A DNA stretch of 64,000 nucleotides from Lunularia cruciata (taxonomy: Eukaryota; Streptophyta; Marchantiopsida; Lunulariales; Lunulariaceae). The stretch is from positions 38,790,552 through 38,854,551 of the forward strand of contig OX419756.1 of NCBI GenBank assembly GCA_948567375.1, in the 5' to 3' direction. The translations under genes and the position numbers were made by a program. This document shows, piece after piece, positions 51,836-61,833 of this stretch (position 1 is the stretch's first letter; each line of letters begins with the position of its first letter). A model generated the notes under the pieces. It had not been told where the DNA came from. It saw only the letters and a list, made by a program, of their open reading frames with translations, and ran no database searches.

Positions 51836-53143
51836 ATGAGGACTCTAACGGGTCCAGGCCCTGTCGCCTACACTCTGATGTTATCGGATCGAGAGGAATG
51901 CTCCATGGGGTGGGAAGGACAATGGGCTAGCATTGCCTCGGAGATTTTAGTTTTGGTAGTGCAGAAAGTGCAGGAGCGGGCAGCAGCAGATAATGACGAA
52001 ATGAGACGAGTGGTGGCCATGGCAGCAGTATGCAGGAGCTGGCGATTAATCATCCAAACCCACATTGCATACAATCCCTTTACATCCACATGTCTGCTTC
52101 AGTTCCCTCAGGCTCTTCGTGAGTCCGGGCCACAGGACAAGCCTATGCAATGCGTTATGCGTAGAAGAGGTGGGACTTTCTTCTTGTATCAAAGTGATTG
52201 CGGCTCAGGACAGGAACTGCGGGAAAGCACGTGCAATTTTCTCATGGGCGCCTGTAAGAGGTGGAGGCCGGGACACATGATGTTCATGATCAGTGCAGAT
52301 CGGAGGAGTTTCTCTCGCAGGTCGTTTGGATTCATGGGAAAATTGCGGTCCAATTTCTGGGGTACGGCGTTTGTGCTCTGGGACTACCAAAATTCTGGAT
52401 CTTCAAGAAATGGGAATAGTAAGGCCAGGCCTGTGACTTTTGTTAGATTTACCGAGGATACAGTGGACGGGGTGAGGCAGCGGAAGATGACTTGTGTGGT
52501 CAGAGCCCCGAGGAAAAGGACTTGGGGGATGGGCTGCCCAATTTCTGACCACGGCGTGAATGCATGCTTTTCTCCTTTAGCTGTCAAAACTTTTTGGAGA
52601 TGGAGCTGCATGTCGAATCTGAACAATTCTTTCCGATCAGTGGTGCAAACGCCTCGAGGGTACCAGAGCTTGAGAGAAGATATTGGCAAGTCATTGATGG
52701 AGGAGAAAGCTGAAAGGAAGGCGGAATCTCCCCCTTCCGGGGATCACTTCCAGCAGAAAAAGTTGAAACTCAGTGGAGTGCCAGGGCTGCTGAAAAAGGG
52801 AGAAAAGGTGGCCATGTTTACTAGCAAAATCCCAGAGTGGGATGTTCAGAGACAATGCTGGTCTCTGGATTTCAAAGGACGGGCGACCCTGCCATCCATG
52901 CACAATTTTCAGCTCTTGCTGCCAGAGGGCAGTTCCAGGTCTTTGGACGGCTGCAGAGTGGATAATAGATTCAGAAACGAAACACGAGCAGAAGGGGACC
53001 GAAGACAAGACTCAGTGGTTATGCAGCTGGGGAAAATAGGTAAAGGCCTGTACGCGCTGGATTACCGGTATCCGCTTTCAGCTTTTCAAGCTTTCAACAT
53101 TGCTCTCAGCAGTTTTGCAACGACCGTTGGAGTTGAACCTTGA
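51836..53143 (+). CDS. F-box Tubby-like protein (TLP), intronless
   Basis: Tubby-like proteins join an N-terminal F-box, which binds SKP1 of SCF ubiquitin ligases, to a C-terminal tubby barrel that binds membrane phosphoinositide. In this 435-aa protein the F-box spans about residues 28-80 (WASIASEILVLVVQKV, AAVCRSWRLIIQ), followed by FPQALRESGPQDKPMQCVMRR, the start of the barrel. Later blocks are FMGKLRSNFWGTAF, IPEWDVQRQCWSLDFKGRAT, HNFQLL and the signature end YALDYRYPLSAFQAFNIALSSF. The ATG at 51836 is the first in frame; Met15 and Met24 are possible alternatives. The family's usual RGPRRM strand is replaced by a divergent RQRKMTC segment. The lack of introns is unusual for plant TLPs, which mostly have several, so a retrogene is possible. 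Confidence 0.88.
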   Translation: MRTLTGPGPVAYTLMLSDREECSMGWEGQWASIASEILVLVVQKVQERAAADNDEMRRVVAMAAVCRSWRLIIQTHIAYNPFTSTCLLQFPQALRESGPQDKPMQCVMRRRGGTFFLYQSDCGSGQELRESTCNFLMGACKRWRPGHMMFMISADRRSFSRRSFGFMGKLRSNFWGTAFVLWDYQNSGSSRNGNSKARPVTFVRFTEDTVDGVRQRKMTCVVRAPRKRTWGMGCPISDHGVNACFSPLAVKTFWRWSCMSNLNNSFRSVVQTPRGYQSLREDIGKSLMEEKAERKAESPPSGDHFQQKKLKLSGVPGLLKKGEKVAMFTSKIPEWDVQRQCWSLDFKGRATLPSMHNFQLLLPEGSSRSLDGCRVDNRFRNETRAEGDRRQDSVVMQLGKIGKGLYALDYRYPLSAFQAFNIALSSFATTVGVEP

Positions 53144-55085
53144 ACACAGAACTGGTGAAAGTTCAGCCTCAAGAGCATATTCGTCGGTAAACTGAGCGGA
53201 TCGCTGACACACTCTCTCCATCTATTATATGCTCGATGAATGTCATATCCAGCGGTCCTGCCTGTGATGATCAGCCGGTTTGCTGATCGTAATCGTCGGG
53301 GTTGTCTCATAAAATAGAAATGCATTCAAAGAATAAAATTATGTTGATTCGACGTTTTTTCGTGCTGGGTTCGATAGAATTAGCATATGTTGGAAAGGCT
53401 TCATGTCAAAGCTACCCATTTCACGCTTTATGAAGATTCTTTAGCATCAGGATAGAAACAAGAAGTTCGTTTACTGAGGAAGGAGAAGATCAAATTTCCT
53501 CCATATTATTCCTCCAACTATGTGCTCCTTGTGTACAAAATTCTTAGCGGTGTGGTCGGATAATCAATGTGACGGGTTCGGAGCCAACGCCGTGTTTGTC
53601 TTTTTCTTCTACCTGTTCGTATCGATTGAGCTAGCGTAGCAACTGTTCGTTCCGTCTTTGTGTGGAAGAGACCTTCATGGCTCAGGGAATAAATGTGGAC
53701 ATATATTTGTTTCCTTATGTGGACATTATGAACAATGTGGACATTGTTCATGCCCTGTAACATTAAGTGATTCTGTTGATCAGTAGCCCAGTTCTCGTCG
53801 CAATTTCTCACCGTTGTCCGTTTTCTATTATTCTATTACATGAAATCAAGCTTCCATCATAAGCTTGATTGCGTATCCGATGAATCAGCAGCCAAACGAC
53901 GAGAGAGTTTGCGGATGACAGTGCTGGCAATTCAGTTCAATCCGGATCCAGATGAAATAATTAGCCGCAAACACGATTGGTTTAGCCAGGCACTGCTCGA
54001 ATGTCGACATTGATGTGAAGCCTCTGACATGAAATTGAGTGGTTGTTTATCGCAGTCAAATCCTTCATCATCAAGGTGGAGACCATGTACAACATGTACC
54101 CAACCCTCAGAAACACCCTAGTTGCAGCTACCCACCGCGTTCTTGTTCCCAATAGCAACTCAGGAAAATCACAGCTTCTGTCAAGTTCACAAAACAATTG
54201 CACCTGGTTAGTTAGTGGGTAGCCTACTTCCGAAGTCTGCACTCACCACTCTAGAAATGGATTCATGAAATTATGAAGGGCGTGCTCGTATTTACCTACT
54301 CCGTAAAGATTCACTTCATGCCAATTATTTGTTACCCAGGATCACCAACCCAACAATGGGTGAACATTTTCATCAATTTCGAGAGTTGAAAAGTGGTACC
54401 ATACTTTTCACACGCGGTCGCGTTTTTCTTCCAAGCATATCAGTTGTCGGTGTTAACAAACTGTAACTGGACCCTTGTGATCAAATTCGTCATTGTGTCC
54501 ACAAGCTGTGATATCCACTCATGAGTTCACAAGTAGGGATTTACCTGTCCATTTTTCTTGACGAGGTCATGGACAAAATGTGATCAGGGGACATTTCTGA
54601 CAGTCTTGGGACATGGAGGTATGGGTCGTGATGCCCTGCTATCGTAGTCGCTCATCCTGTGCCCACACTAGCACGAAAAGACAGAAGTGAAGTCGTGCAA
54701 ACAGAAGGTCAGAAGAACTATGAACTTCTGGACAACATCTGTCGGCAGGAGGATGGGAGTTGGATCCCTGAGTCTGCCAGAACCAACAATCTTCGATATC
54801 CAGAAATCCGCGATTGTGAACTTATGCCTCAAGACAGACAGACTACGTGGGCTCGACGCACAGACACAAAATCAGCGTGCAATTATTGCGCAGAGGAGAC
54901 GAAACGCGTGATCCTATGTTGATTCCAAGCCTGAGACAATTACGCCAACAAAGCTCTCTTAATCTTCGGGCTGACAAGCCCTATTCTGCATCGAGTGGAT
55001 TTGAAGGCAAGACAGTTACAATAATTAAGACGTTCCGGGAAACGGAAGTCCATCCCGTCGGAAGAGAGCGATGACTGTTGTAATT
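53144..55085. other. Intergenic, no supported gene
   Basis: ORFs at 54659-54922, 54687-54911 and 54847-55074 overlap in different frames and show no motif. Inverted repeats are present near 53728 and 53845. A text ACGCGGTCGCGTTTTTCTT near 54413 recalls the non-LTR tail but is too short to assign. Confidence 0.45.
53728..53751. repeat. 11-bp inverted repeat, 2-bp spacer
   Basis: ATGAACAATGT at 53728-53738 and its reverse complement at 53741-53751 flank GG. The local word ATGTGGACAT also repeats in the 60 bp before it. Confidence 0.8.
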
Positions 55086-55330
55086 GAGTGGAGAATAATC
55101 ACATTAAGTGATGCTTCTGATGGTCAATGACATTTTAGGTGCAATAGGACGGAATGAGAAATATGATGCCATGAGAAATATGGTGCAATTGGGATTTAGC
55201 ACCATTTTACCTCTCAGGTCTTATCCTTGGGACTGATGGGTCTTTTATCCTTCCTATTATCCTATGTGTGTCACGTTTTTCACATTTCTTCTTCACATCT
55301 TTTTCTTAATTGAGTCTTGAGTGCATCCAT
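55086..55330 (+). pseudogene. 3'-end fragment of a non-LTR element copy
   Basis: The text AATCACATTAAGTGATG and TTAGGTGCAATAGGACG parallels 63145-63240 of the element described next (AATCACATTAGGTGATG, TTAGGTGCAGTAGGGCAG). A tail ending CACATCTTTTTC parallels 63360-63372. It is therefore the diverged last part of another copy, lying head-to-tail with the RT pseudogene that follows. Confidence 0.6.
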
Positions 55331-55439
55331 CTTTAGAGAGCTTAGGGAGGTGAGTGGACCCTTGGCGAGTCTCATTCCTTTGTGCGGTCTTTTTATGGCT
55401 CTCCAGCTTCACTTTACTACCAACATGGTGGTTCACCGG

Positions 55440-56212
55440 AGTGAGTCACTATTAACTATTAGTACACGTCAGTGAGATCCTTTAGGGGACCTTTATTTGC
55501 CATGGCTCACTTTAGAGCTCTCCTATTTACTACTTTGGCAATGCCATGTTGTGTATTTCTCTCTTTGGCAGATGATACACACATCGTAGGCCCTGTAGAT
55601 TAGATTAGACCGGCCTTCGACTACTTGACTGCCAAGCTACATCTAGTAGACTTGAGAGTCAAGGTGTCAAAGTGTAAGGCATGGTCCCCTCTAGGTATCT
55701 CTCCTCACCTTGAGCTTACATAGGGTTGTATCACATCCACATATGGACTTGGTGTTCTTGGAATGCCAGTAGGATCGGAGGATTTTATCACACGCTTCTT
55801 AGACGCTGCTCTTGCAGAGGATTCTCTCCATGTGGATGACCTTCCATTACTAGGAGATCCACATGTGGCATTTGGTATACTCTCTTCTAGTATTGCTCGT
55901 CTACCATCCTACCTCATCAGTACAGTTCCCCCATCACCGTCCTTCCTATCACGTCTGAGAGCATTTGATAAGAGGATTGTGGGAGTCTTTGGTGATATTA
56001 TTAGACCAGGGACTTTTGAGTGTGTGACAGGGGATTTGGCACGCAGACAGACGACTCTACCAATCTCATGTGGTGGGGTTGGCTTTCTTTCTATGGAGGA
56101 GATGACACCTATAGCATTTTTGGGTAGTTGTGCTCTCTCGACACCCCTACTTTCCTCTTGTTTTGTGGTTGCTGATAGGCCGGTTTTGGACACTTATGTG
56201 ACAAAAGTGGAA
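55440..56212 (+). pseudogene. Non-LTR retrotransposon reverse transcriptase, 5' half (interrupted)
   Basis: Reverse transcriptase of a target-primed element. Near 55468 the conserved RQGDPLG box appears with the Gly codon changed to a stop (CGT CAG TGA GAT CCT), followed by a frame change, then LFALAHF-like text. The catalytic box reads LADDTHIVGP near 55566 (usually YADD). Next are AFDYLTAKLHLVDLRVKVSKC and, from 55763, a long open stretch LGVLGMPVGSEDFITRFLDA to the break point. Reading stops abruptly at 56212, where a Ty3 element is inserted. It continues in the same frame sense at 62248, after one copy of the 5-bp target duplication. Confidence 0.82.
56208..56212 (+). repeat. Target-site duplication, left copy (TGGAA)
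   Basis: Five bases directly left of the LTR terminus at 56213, identical to 62248-62252. Five bases is the usual size for Ty3 elements. Confidence 0.9.
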
Positions 56213-56316
56213 TGTAAAAGACTGAATCCGAGGAGAGAAATAGGAGAATGGAAACTCACATTGGGACACTTGAATGAGAGAAAACTCCAAATGCCTAGCA
56301 TGAGCTTTGGCTTTGG

Positions 56317-56325
56317 TATTTATAG
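56317..56325 (-). promoter_or_regulatory. LTR TATA box
   Basis: Minus strand CTATAAATA, about 110 bp downstream of the heat-shock-element trimer. The same box is at 61427-61435; in the right LTR (61938-61946) it reads CTATAAGTA. Confidence 0.7.
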
Positions 56326-56351
56326 GTAGCATACAAGGCCATTGAGAAGCT

Positions 56352-56449
56352 TCTCAAGAAGCTTCCTTCTAGAAGCCGCCTACTTGGCGTGCAAGCTAAG
56401 CTAACCACGAAGCTTCCCAAGAAGCTTCCTAGATACTTCCGGAATATTC
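56352..56449 (-). promoter_or_regulatory. Heat-shock-element cluster in LTR
   Basis: TTCCGGAATATTC at 56437-56449 is a perfect three-unit HSE (TTCnnGAAnnTTC), the binding site of heat-shock transcription factors. Between it and the TATA box lie further GAA/TTC pairs in GAAGCTTC and TTCTAGAAG at about 56352-56376 and 56408-56430. Confidence 0.75.
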
Positions 56450-56519
56450 TAGGCTAATTTTTCTCATGTGCTACTTCGTGAGCCCGACTGACTTCGTCGC
56501 TAAACTCCATATTGTTACA

Positions 56520-56533
56520 TATTCCCCCGCCGC
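56520..56533 (-). promoter_or_regulatory. Polypurine tract
   Basis: Minus strand GCGGCGGGGGAATA runs directly into the LTR start TGTAACA, the position of the plus-strand primer in reverse transcription. Confidence 0.75.
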
Positions 56534-57302
56534 TAGTTGGTGACGTCCTCGTCGCCGGTGAAGCTTCGAATTCCTGGATGGCCATTTGTGCATTTTCAAG
56601 GTGAGAAAGAGGTTCCCATGTGGCATCATGAAGGGGATACCCTTTCCAAAGGCCCTTGTACTCCGTATGTTGGCAATGGCCTGGTTGAATGTGGCGACGC
56701 GCAAGGATACGATCAACTTCGTACTCCTCATGATCATTGATAGGGACAAGAAGAGGGGGAGGTTGGACTCTAGAGGAAAAGGAAGAGGGGTTAGGAACAA
56801 AGGGTTTCAACTTGGAAACATGAAAGACAGGATGGATACGCATGTGACAAGGCAAGGCAAGACGATAAGCAACATGAGAGACAATTTGGGTGATATCAAA
56901 GGGTCCTATCCAATTAGGAGCAAGTTTACGAACTTGGGTATCAAGTGGGAGAGGGAGGTTACTAGAGGATAACATGACTTTATCACCAACTTCAAAGGTG
57001 AGATCTAGACAATGGTGGTCCGCATATTGTTTTTGGCGATTCTGAGCAACAAGGAGGTGAGATTTGGCTTGTTGGAGAGATTGGGATATAGTGGTCAAGA
57101 ATGTGGAAGTATGAGGAACCTGAGATGGAAGGGGAGCAAGAAGAGAATCTGGAACAAGTGGATCTTGGCCAAAATTGAGAAAGAAGAGAGAAAATTTGAT
57201 GCTTGCTTGTTTGGAATTGTTGTAGGCAAATTTGGCAGCGGCAAGACATTCATCCCAATTGGTATGGTGGACATTGACAAAGGCACGCAACATATCCTCC
57301 AA
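56534..57302 (-). pseudogene. Integrase C-terminus and chromodomain of chromovirus B
   Basis: Open minus-strand stretch following the catalytic core. It holds KFAYNNSKQASIKFSLFFLNFG, the DNA-binding GPY/F-type block KLAPNWIGPFDITQI, HPVFHVSKLKPFVP, then a chromodomain at roughly 56590-56740: EEYEVDRILARRH, YKGLWKGYPLHDATWEPLSHL, and a final helix. The 'YLVKWKGY' strand reads YKGLWKGY, a small deviation. The open frame runs on through the polypurine tract into the LTR, so the native stop is lost or lies in the LTR. Confidence 0.85.
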
Positions 57303-58062
57303 TGTACGATTTGCATGTTAGGTTTGTCCATCAGTTTGAAGATGATAGGCCGTGGACAAAGCAAGCTTGGTGCCGAGTATCTGAAAGAGTGCTTGCCAAA
57401 ACTTCCCGGTAAAGCGAGCGTTATGGTCGGAGATGAGTACGCATGGCATTCCATGATGCTTGAAGACATTGTCAAAGTAGATTTGTGCTAAGGTTGGAGC
57501 ATCCACAGTATCACAAGTTGGTGCCAAGTGGATTTGCTTACTAAGCTTATCCACAAACACCACGATGGCGGTGTGTCCTTGTTTTTGTCTTTGGCAAGGA
57601 TGTGATGAGATCCAAGCTCACATGCTCCCAATGAGCTGATGGAACGGCAAGTGGTTGAAGGAGTCCACCCGGCTTTTGGTTGCTGGCCTTGTTACGTTGG
57701 CAGCTCTCACACGATCAAACAAATTCTCAAACATCTCGTGTCATGTTGGGCCACCACCATTGACGTTAGAGGGTACCCAAGGTCTTGTCCACACCCATGT
57801 GACCAACGATGGGTAAATCATGGGCTTCTTGAAGGCGCACAAGTCGAAGATCACCTTTGGCTGGAACATAGATCCGGTCCGCATGGAATAGAAAGCCTTC
57901 CTTGAAGGAGAAGGTGTTGTACTCCTTGTCACCTGTTGTCAACCGACCATGTACCATTTGGAAGAAAGGATCTTGCTGTAGAGCTAACCGAAACTTGTTA
58001 TGAATCTTGGGATCAATTGACACCGTCATAATTGCTGCCGCGATGAGAGGAATAGACTTCAA
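57303..58062 (-). pseudogene. Integrase zinc-binding and catalytic core of chromovirus B
   Basis: The zinc-binding region starts at HDLPIVGHMGVDKTLGTL (about 57766-57815) and continues with WWWPNM and CQRNKASNQ after stops. The catalytic core includes HWEHVSLDL, VFVDKLSKQIHLAP, VLISDHNARFTGKFW and TAYHLQTDGQT (57318-57563), with the expected Asp, Asp and following Glu. Stops near 57740 and a frameshift near 57564-57590 interrupt it. Confidence 0.85.
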
Positions 58063-58068
58063 ATCAGG

Positions 58069-58719
58069 TCATCGTGATAGAGTATCAGGGATGACATGGA
58101 ACCAACCTGGTTTGTACTCAAGTTTGATGTCGAACAATTGGAGTTGCTCTTCCCATTGATGATGTTGACTCTTCATGTGCTCTAGGTGTAAGGTCTGCAA
58201 CAATGGCTTGTGATCAGTTTGCATGATCACTTGTTTCCCCAAGAGATAATGCCTCCATACCTTGGTGGCATATACCATTGCAAGTTGTTCTCAATCTCGA
58301 GCAGAGTAATTTCTTTCAGCTTTATTTAGTCGGCAAGACACAAAGGCAATAGGATGTAGTCCATCTGGAAATTCTTGTTGCAACATAGCTCCAATTGCAA
58401 AGTTAGAAGCATCAAAATCAACCACACAAGGTAGTTGAGGATCATATGGTTGAAGAATGGGTCTTGAAGACACCATATGCTTTAACTTCTGGAATGCTTC
58501 TTCATGCTTGGTGGTCCATTGGAAGCTCGAGTTCTTTCCCAAGAGGTCAGTCAATGGTGCAACCACGTGAGCATAATAGTGGATGAACCGTCGGTAAAAA
58601 CTGGCCAATCCATTGAATGCTCGTACTTTGGTAGCATCCTTTGGGGTAGGCCAATCAGTAATGGCCTTGATCTTCTCTTCTTCCATCTTGATCCCCTCTG
58701 ATGAGATCTTATGACCCAA
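58069..58719 (-). pseudogene. RT connection and RNase H of chromovirus B
   Basis: MGHKISSEGIKMEEEKIKAI and FNGLASFYRRFIHYYA are the standard end of a Ty3 reverse transcriptase. RNase H follows: VVDFDASNFAIGAMLQQ, HPIAFVSCRLNKAERNYSARD, and after one stop at about 58290 YATKVWRHYLLG, TDHKPLLQTL and a PDTLSR end. The three acidic sites are present. Only one stop splits an otherwise clean domain. Confidence 0.88.
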
Positions 58720-58776
58720 GAAGGTAACCTCCTTCTGCCAAAAAGCACACTTTGACTTCTTGCAGTAAAATTTCCA

Positions 58777-59588
58777 CTATCGCAGTCGTCTTAGGATTTC
58801 TCGCACATGATTCTTGTGTTCTGCCTCTGTCCTACTATAGATTAAGATATCATCTAAGAACACTACCACGGACTGATCCAATAGTCTCTCCAACACCTGA
58901 TGCATCTGATCCATGAAGAATGCTAGAGGATTAGTGAGTTCAAAAGGTAGAATCTCCACTCAAAATGTCCATACCTTGTGCGAAAGGCAGTCTTTTGCAC
59001 GTCCTCTCCTTCAATAGGAATTCGCCAATAGCCGCTACAAAGATCAAGCTTGGAAAAGTAGCATGCTCCACTTAATTGATCAAGCAGGTCATCAATCTGA
59101 GGCAAGGGATATGCATTCTTCACGGTTTGCTTATTGAGCCCACGGTAATCAATACAGAAACAAAGTCCTCCATCCTTCTTTGGAACAAATAGAACCAGTG
59201 CTCCCCACGGGAAGGTACTATGTTGTATGAAATCCTTCTCCAACAACTCTGTAAGTGTTGTTCGCAACTCCTCCAACTCCTTTGGTGAGAGCCAAAAAAT
59301 TGGTCTATTCACTAGAGTACTCCCTGGCAATAACTCGGTCTTGAAGGGCATACCTCAATCAGAGGATAATCCCTTTGGCAGATCATCCGGAAACACATCT
59401 GCAAACTCCTGAACTATTCGATCAACTGTTGCTTGATGCGGCACTTGGCCCTCCTTAGATTGTTCTTGTGCAATTGGCTTGATCCACACCGCGAATACCG
59501 ACTTATCTTCCTCCAAAGCTTGCTTTATGGCTGCTTCATTAACAAACTTCCCTTCTAGGCACTCATCTCTCTTCCAAGATTGCTCCAT
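58777..59588 (-). pseudogene. Reverse transcriptase of chromovirus B
   Basis: From upstream: FADVFPDDLPKGLS (59355-59400), then after a stop [66 protein letters not shown] and [11 protein letters not shown] (58923-59351). A frame change follows, then [20 protein letters not shown] and the catalytic [12 protein letters not shown] (58777-58959). The usual PFGLTNAPA is altered to PFELTNPLA; both catalytic Asp residues remain. Confidence 0.88.
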
Positions 59589-59726
59589 GGTTGCCTTCCT
59601 GGCAAACTTCCCATTTTGGGACTCATCTCCCTTCCAGATTTGCTCTCTGGCTACCTTCTCAACAAACTTCCCATCTTGTGACTGACTATTCTTAGGTGTC
59701 TTACTCAGAGGTGCCAGACAACCTAA

Positions 59727-60119
59727 TCAGAAATTCCTACCTTGGTGTTGTACTTGAATTTGACGTCGGGTCCAATCGAATTGAACCTTATGATGTTCAA
59801 GCCAAGGTAGACCCAAAATGATATCATAGTGTTGAGGTGCCACTACAAACCTCATACACTCCAAATACTCCTTCCCAATCTTGAAGGTAACAGGATGCGA
59901 GGTGCGGAATGCAGAACCTTTTCTACCATCCGCCATCATCAAACTACTTCCAATCATTGGCTTGATAGGAATACCCAATTCCTTTGCTACTTGCATAGAC
60001 ATGCAATTCTTTGAACTTCCAGAAACAACCAAAATCCAACAACCCTGATTAGATATCATACCTTGCAAGTGAAGTAGACTTGCATAGGTCGAGCCTTCAA
60101 TCCCATTGGAACTAATCAA
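59727..60119 (-). pseudogene. Aspartic protease of chromovirus B, active-site Asp lost
   Basis: The stretch ILVVSGSSKNCMS corresponds to the retropepsin active site, normally [IL]-V-D-[ST]-G-[AS]-[ST]-x-N-F, but Asp is Val. The rest is well kept: MMADGRKGSAF, FKIGKEYLECMRFV, YDIILGLPWLEHHKVQFDW. Some 130 residues are open. Loss of the Asp should prevent polyprotein cleavage in this copy. Confidence 0.85.
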
Positions 60120-60135
60120 GCTCCCAGTAGGCGGC

Positions 60136-61051
60136 TCAAAATCTCCTACTGGGATTCCTTGTTTCCTTGATCATTCCGCTCCACAACCTCCACTTGGGCA
60201 ACTTGTTGAGGTCGTCCATTCTTAAGTGGACATTCAGCAATGCGATGCCCCAATTGGCAACAATAAAAACAACCACCATTTTGTCATAGTTTCTCCCTGT
60301 TTGCCATGCCCAGTGGTCTTTGTTGAATTGCATCAATCTCCATTGGTGTTGGCTCCTCCACTTGTGTGTAGTGTATTGGTAGGCTTTGTGGGGGTCGAGG
60401 TCGAGACCAAGTTGTTGCCACCAAGGAATCAAAACGTTCGGCCAACCGCATGGCTTCCTCCAAGTGTTGTGGCTCTCGCATGGTTACCTTTAATTTGGTT
60501 CTTGCTTTCAAGCCCCTCATGAATCAATCCAGAGCTTCACCTTCCAAAATATCTAGAATTTGCATGATGGTGTTTTGGAACTGCGTGATGTAACTTCTTA
60601 CAGAGCCAATCTGTTTCAACTCTGCCAACTTATCTCGTGCAGCTTGTGTGGCATTTATAGCTTGGAACCAACTGATTATTGCGCTCTTGAATTTTGCCCA
60701 TGTCAAGATTGGTGTAACCATTTATCGTTCGGCTCGCTCCACTCGGAATCTCCACCATAGCTTTGCTACTCCATCCAATTGGCTAGAAGCCAAGAGAATT
60801 TGTTTTTGCTCATCTTGTAGATTGGTAGCTTCAAAATAACGTTCATTATCAAACACAAAATTTGCCACTGCACCTGGGAGATTCTTGCCTTCAAATACCT
60901 TGGGTTTAGGGAATCTGATCTGATCTTCTCCATCTTGAATTAGTACTCTCTCCACCTGCTCTTGTCGTCGAAGAACTTGTTCATCCAACAATCGAGTAAG
61001 GTGCTCGATTTGTTGTTGCATAGCAAGGATAACATCAGGTATTGCCGCCAT
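60136..61051 (-). pseudogene. gag: gag of chromovirus B
   Basis: The ATG at 61051 starts MAAIPDVILAMQQQIEHL, a coiled coil. Next are PKPKVFEGKNLPGAVANFVF and LDGVAKLWWRF, typical of the retrotransposon gag family, then TWAKFKSAIISWFQ, LKQIGSVRSYITQFQ and MRLAERFDS. A zinc knuckle CFYCCQLGHRIAECP (CX2CX4HX4C) lies at about 60232-60276. Stops near 60721 and 60521 and just before the zinc knuckle break it into four pieces in one direction. Confidence 0.88.
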
Positions 61052-61309
61052 GGTTGCTCCTCTATCACACCACTCCCAATCTATCTAATCTATTAACACA
61101 TAGAAACAACACGTCCACCGTTCTCCATAAGTTACAACCGGAAGCACCAAGGGTTCCTCCGATATGGTGATCATATGCAAAAAATCTTGGCCAAAGTGCA
61201 AGGTGATGAACTGTGTGAAATGATGCTTGGGTCGTATTTGGACGCAAAAATCCCAATGGTTTGGTGGAAGTGGATTTGGTGGTCCATAAATTCCACCCAT
61301 CCCATTCCT

Positions 61310-61321
61310 GCTCTGATACCA
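61310..61321 (-). promoter_or_regulatory. Primer-binding site, initiator Met tRNA
   Basis: Minus strand TGGTATCAGAGC, complementary to the 3' end of plant initiator Met tRNA, one base from the LTR end at 61323. It is intact. Confidence 0.92.
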
Positions 61322-61322
61322 A

Positions 61323-61630
61323 TGTAAAAGACAAAATCCAAGGAGAGAAATAGGAGAATGGAAACTCACATTGGGACACTTGAATGAGGGAAAACTCCGA
61401 ATGCCTAGCATGAGCTTTGGCTTTGGTATTTATAGGTAGCATACAAGGCCATTGAGAAGCTTCTCAAGAAGCTTCCTTCTAGAGACTACTTACTTAAGGT
61501 GCAAGCTAAGCTAACCGGGAAGCTTCCCAAGAAGCTTTCTAGATACTTCCAGAATATTCTAGGCTACTTTGTCTTTATGTGCTACTTCGTAAGCCCGACT
61601 AACTTCATCGCTAAACTCCATATTGTTACA
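61323..61630 (-). repeat. Middle LTR of chromovirus B (308 bp)
   Basis: Complete LTR with TGTAA...TTACA ends, TATA box at 61427-61435 and HSE trimer TTCCAGAATATTC at 61547-61559. It serves as the 5' LTR of the coding unit. Confidence 0.92.
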
Positions 61631-61833
61631 ATTCTCCATAAGTTACAACCGGAAGCACCAAGGGTTCCTTAAATATGGTGATCATATGCAGAAAATCTTG
61701 TCCAAAGTGCAAAGTGATGAACTGTGTAAAGCAATGCTTGGGTAGTATTTGGACGCAAAAATCCCAATGGTTTGGTGGAAGTGGATTTGGTGGTCCATAA
61801 ATTCCACCCATCCCATTCTTGCTCTGATACCAA
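61631..61833 (-). repeat. Extra leader segment between two LTRs
   Basis: Repeats the leader next to the primer-binding site (compare 61120-61322), including a second intact primer-binding site at 61821-61832. It breaks off inside leader text TGTAACTTATGGAGAA, which resembles the LTR start TGTAACAATATGGAG to which it is joined. Confidence 0.9.

Larger units (their letters stand above)
56213..56519 (-). repeat. 3' LTR of chromovirus B (307 bp)
   Basis: Begins TGTAAAAGACT and ends ATTGTTACA on the plus strand, giving TGTAA...TTACA inverted ends. On the minus strand the order is U3 start, a heat-shock-element trimer, AAGCTTC clusters, then a TATA box, as expected for U3 upstream of R-U5. The text closely resembles the LTR at 61323-61630, suggesting a fairly recent insertion. 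Confidence 0.92.

Noticed and set aside
54413-54440. Possible further copy of the non-LTR tail (ACGCGGTCGCGTTTTTC)
   Set aside because: The order of the shared words is not that of the tail and no flanking duplication is visible.
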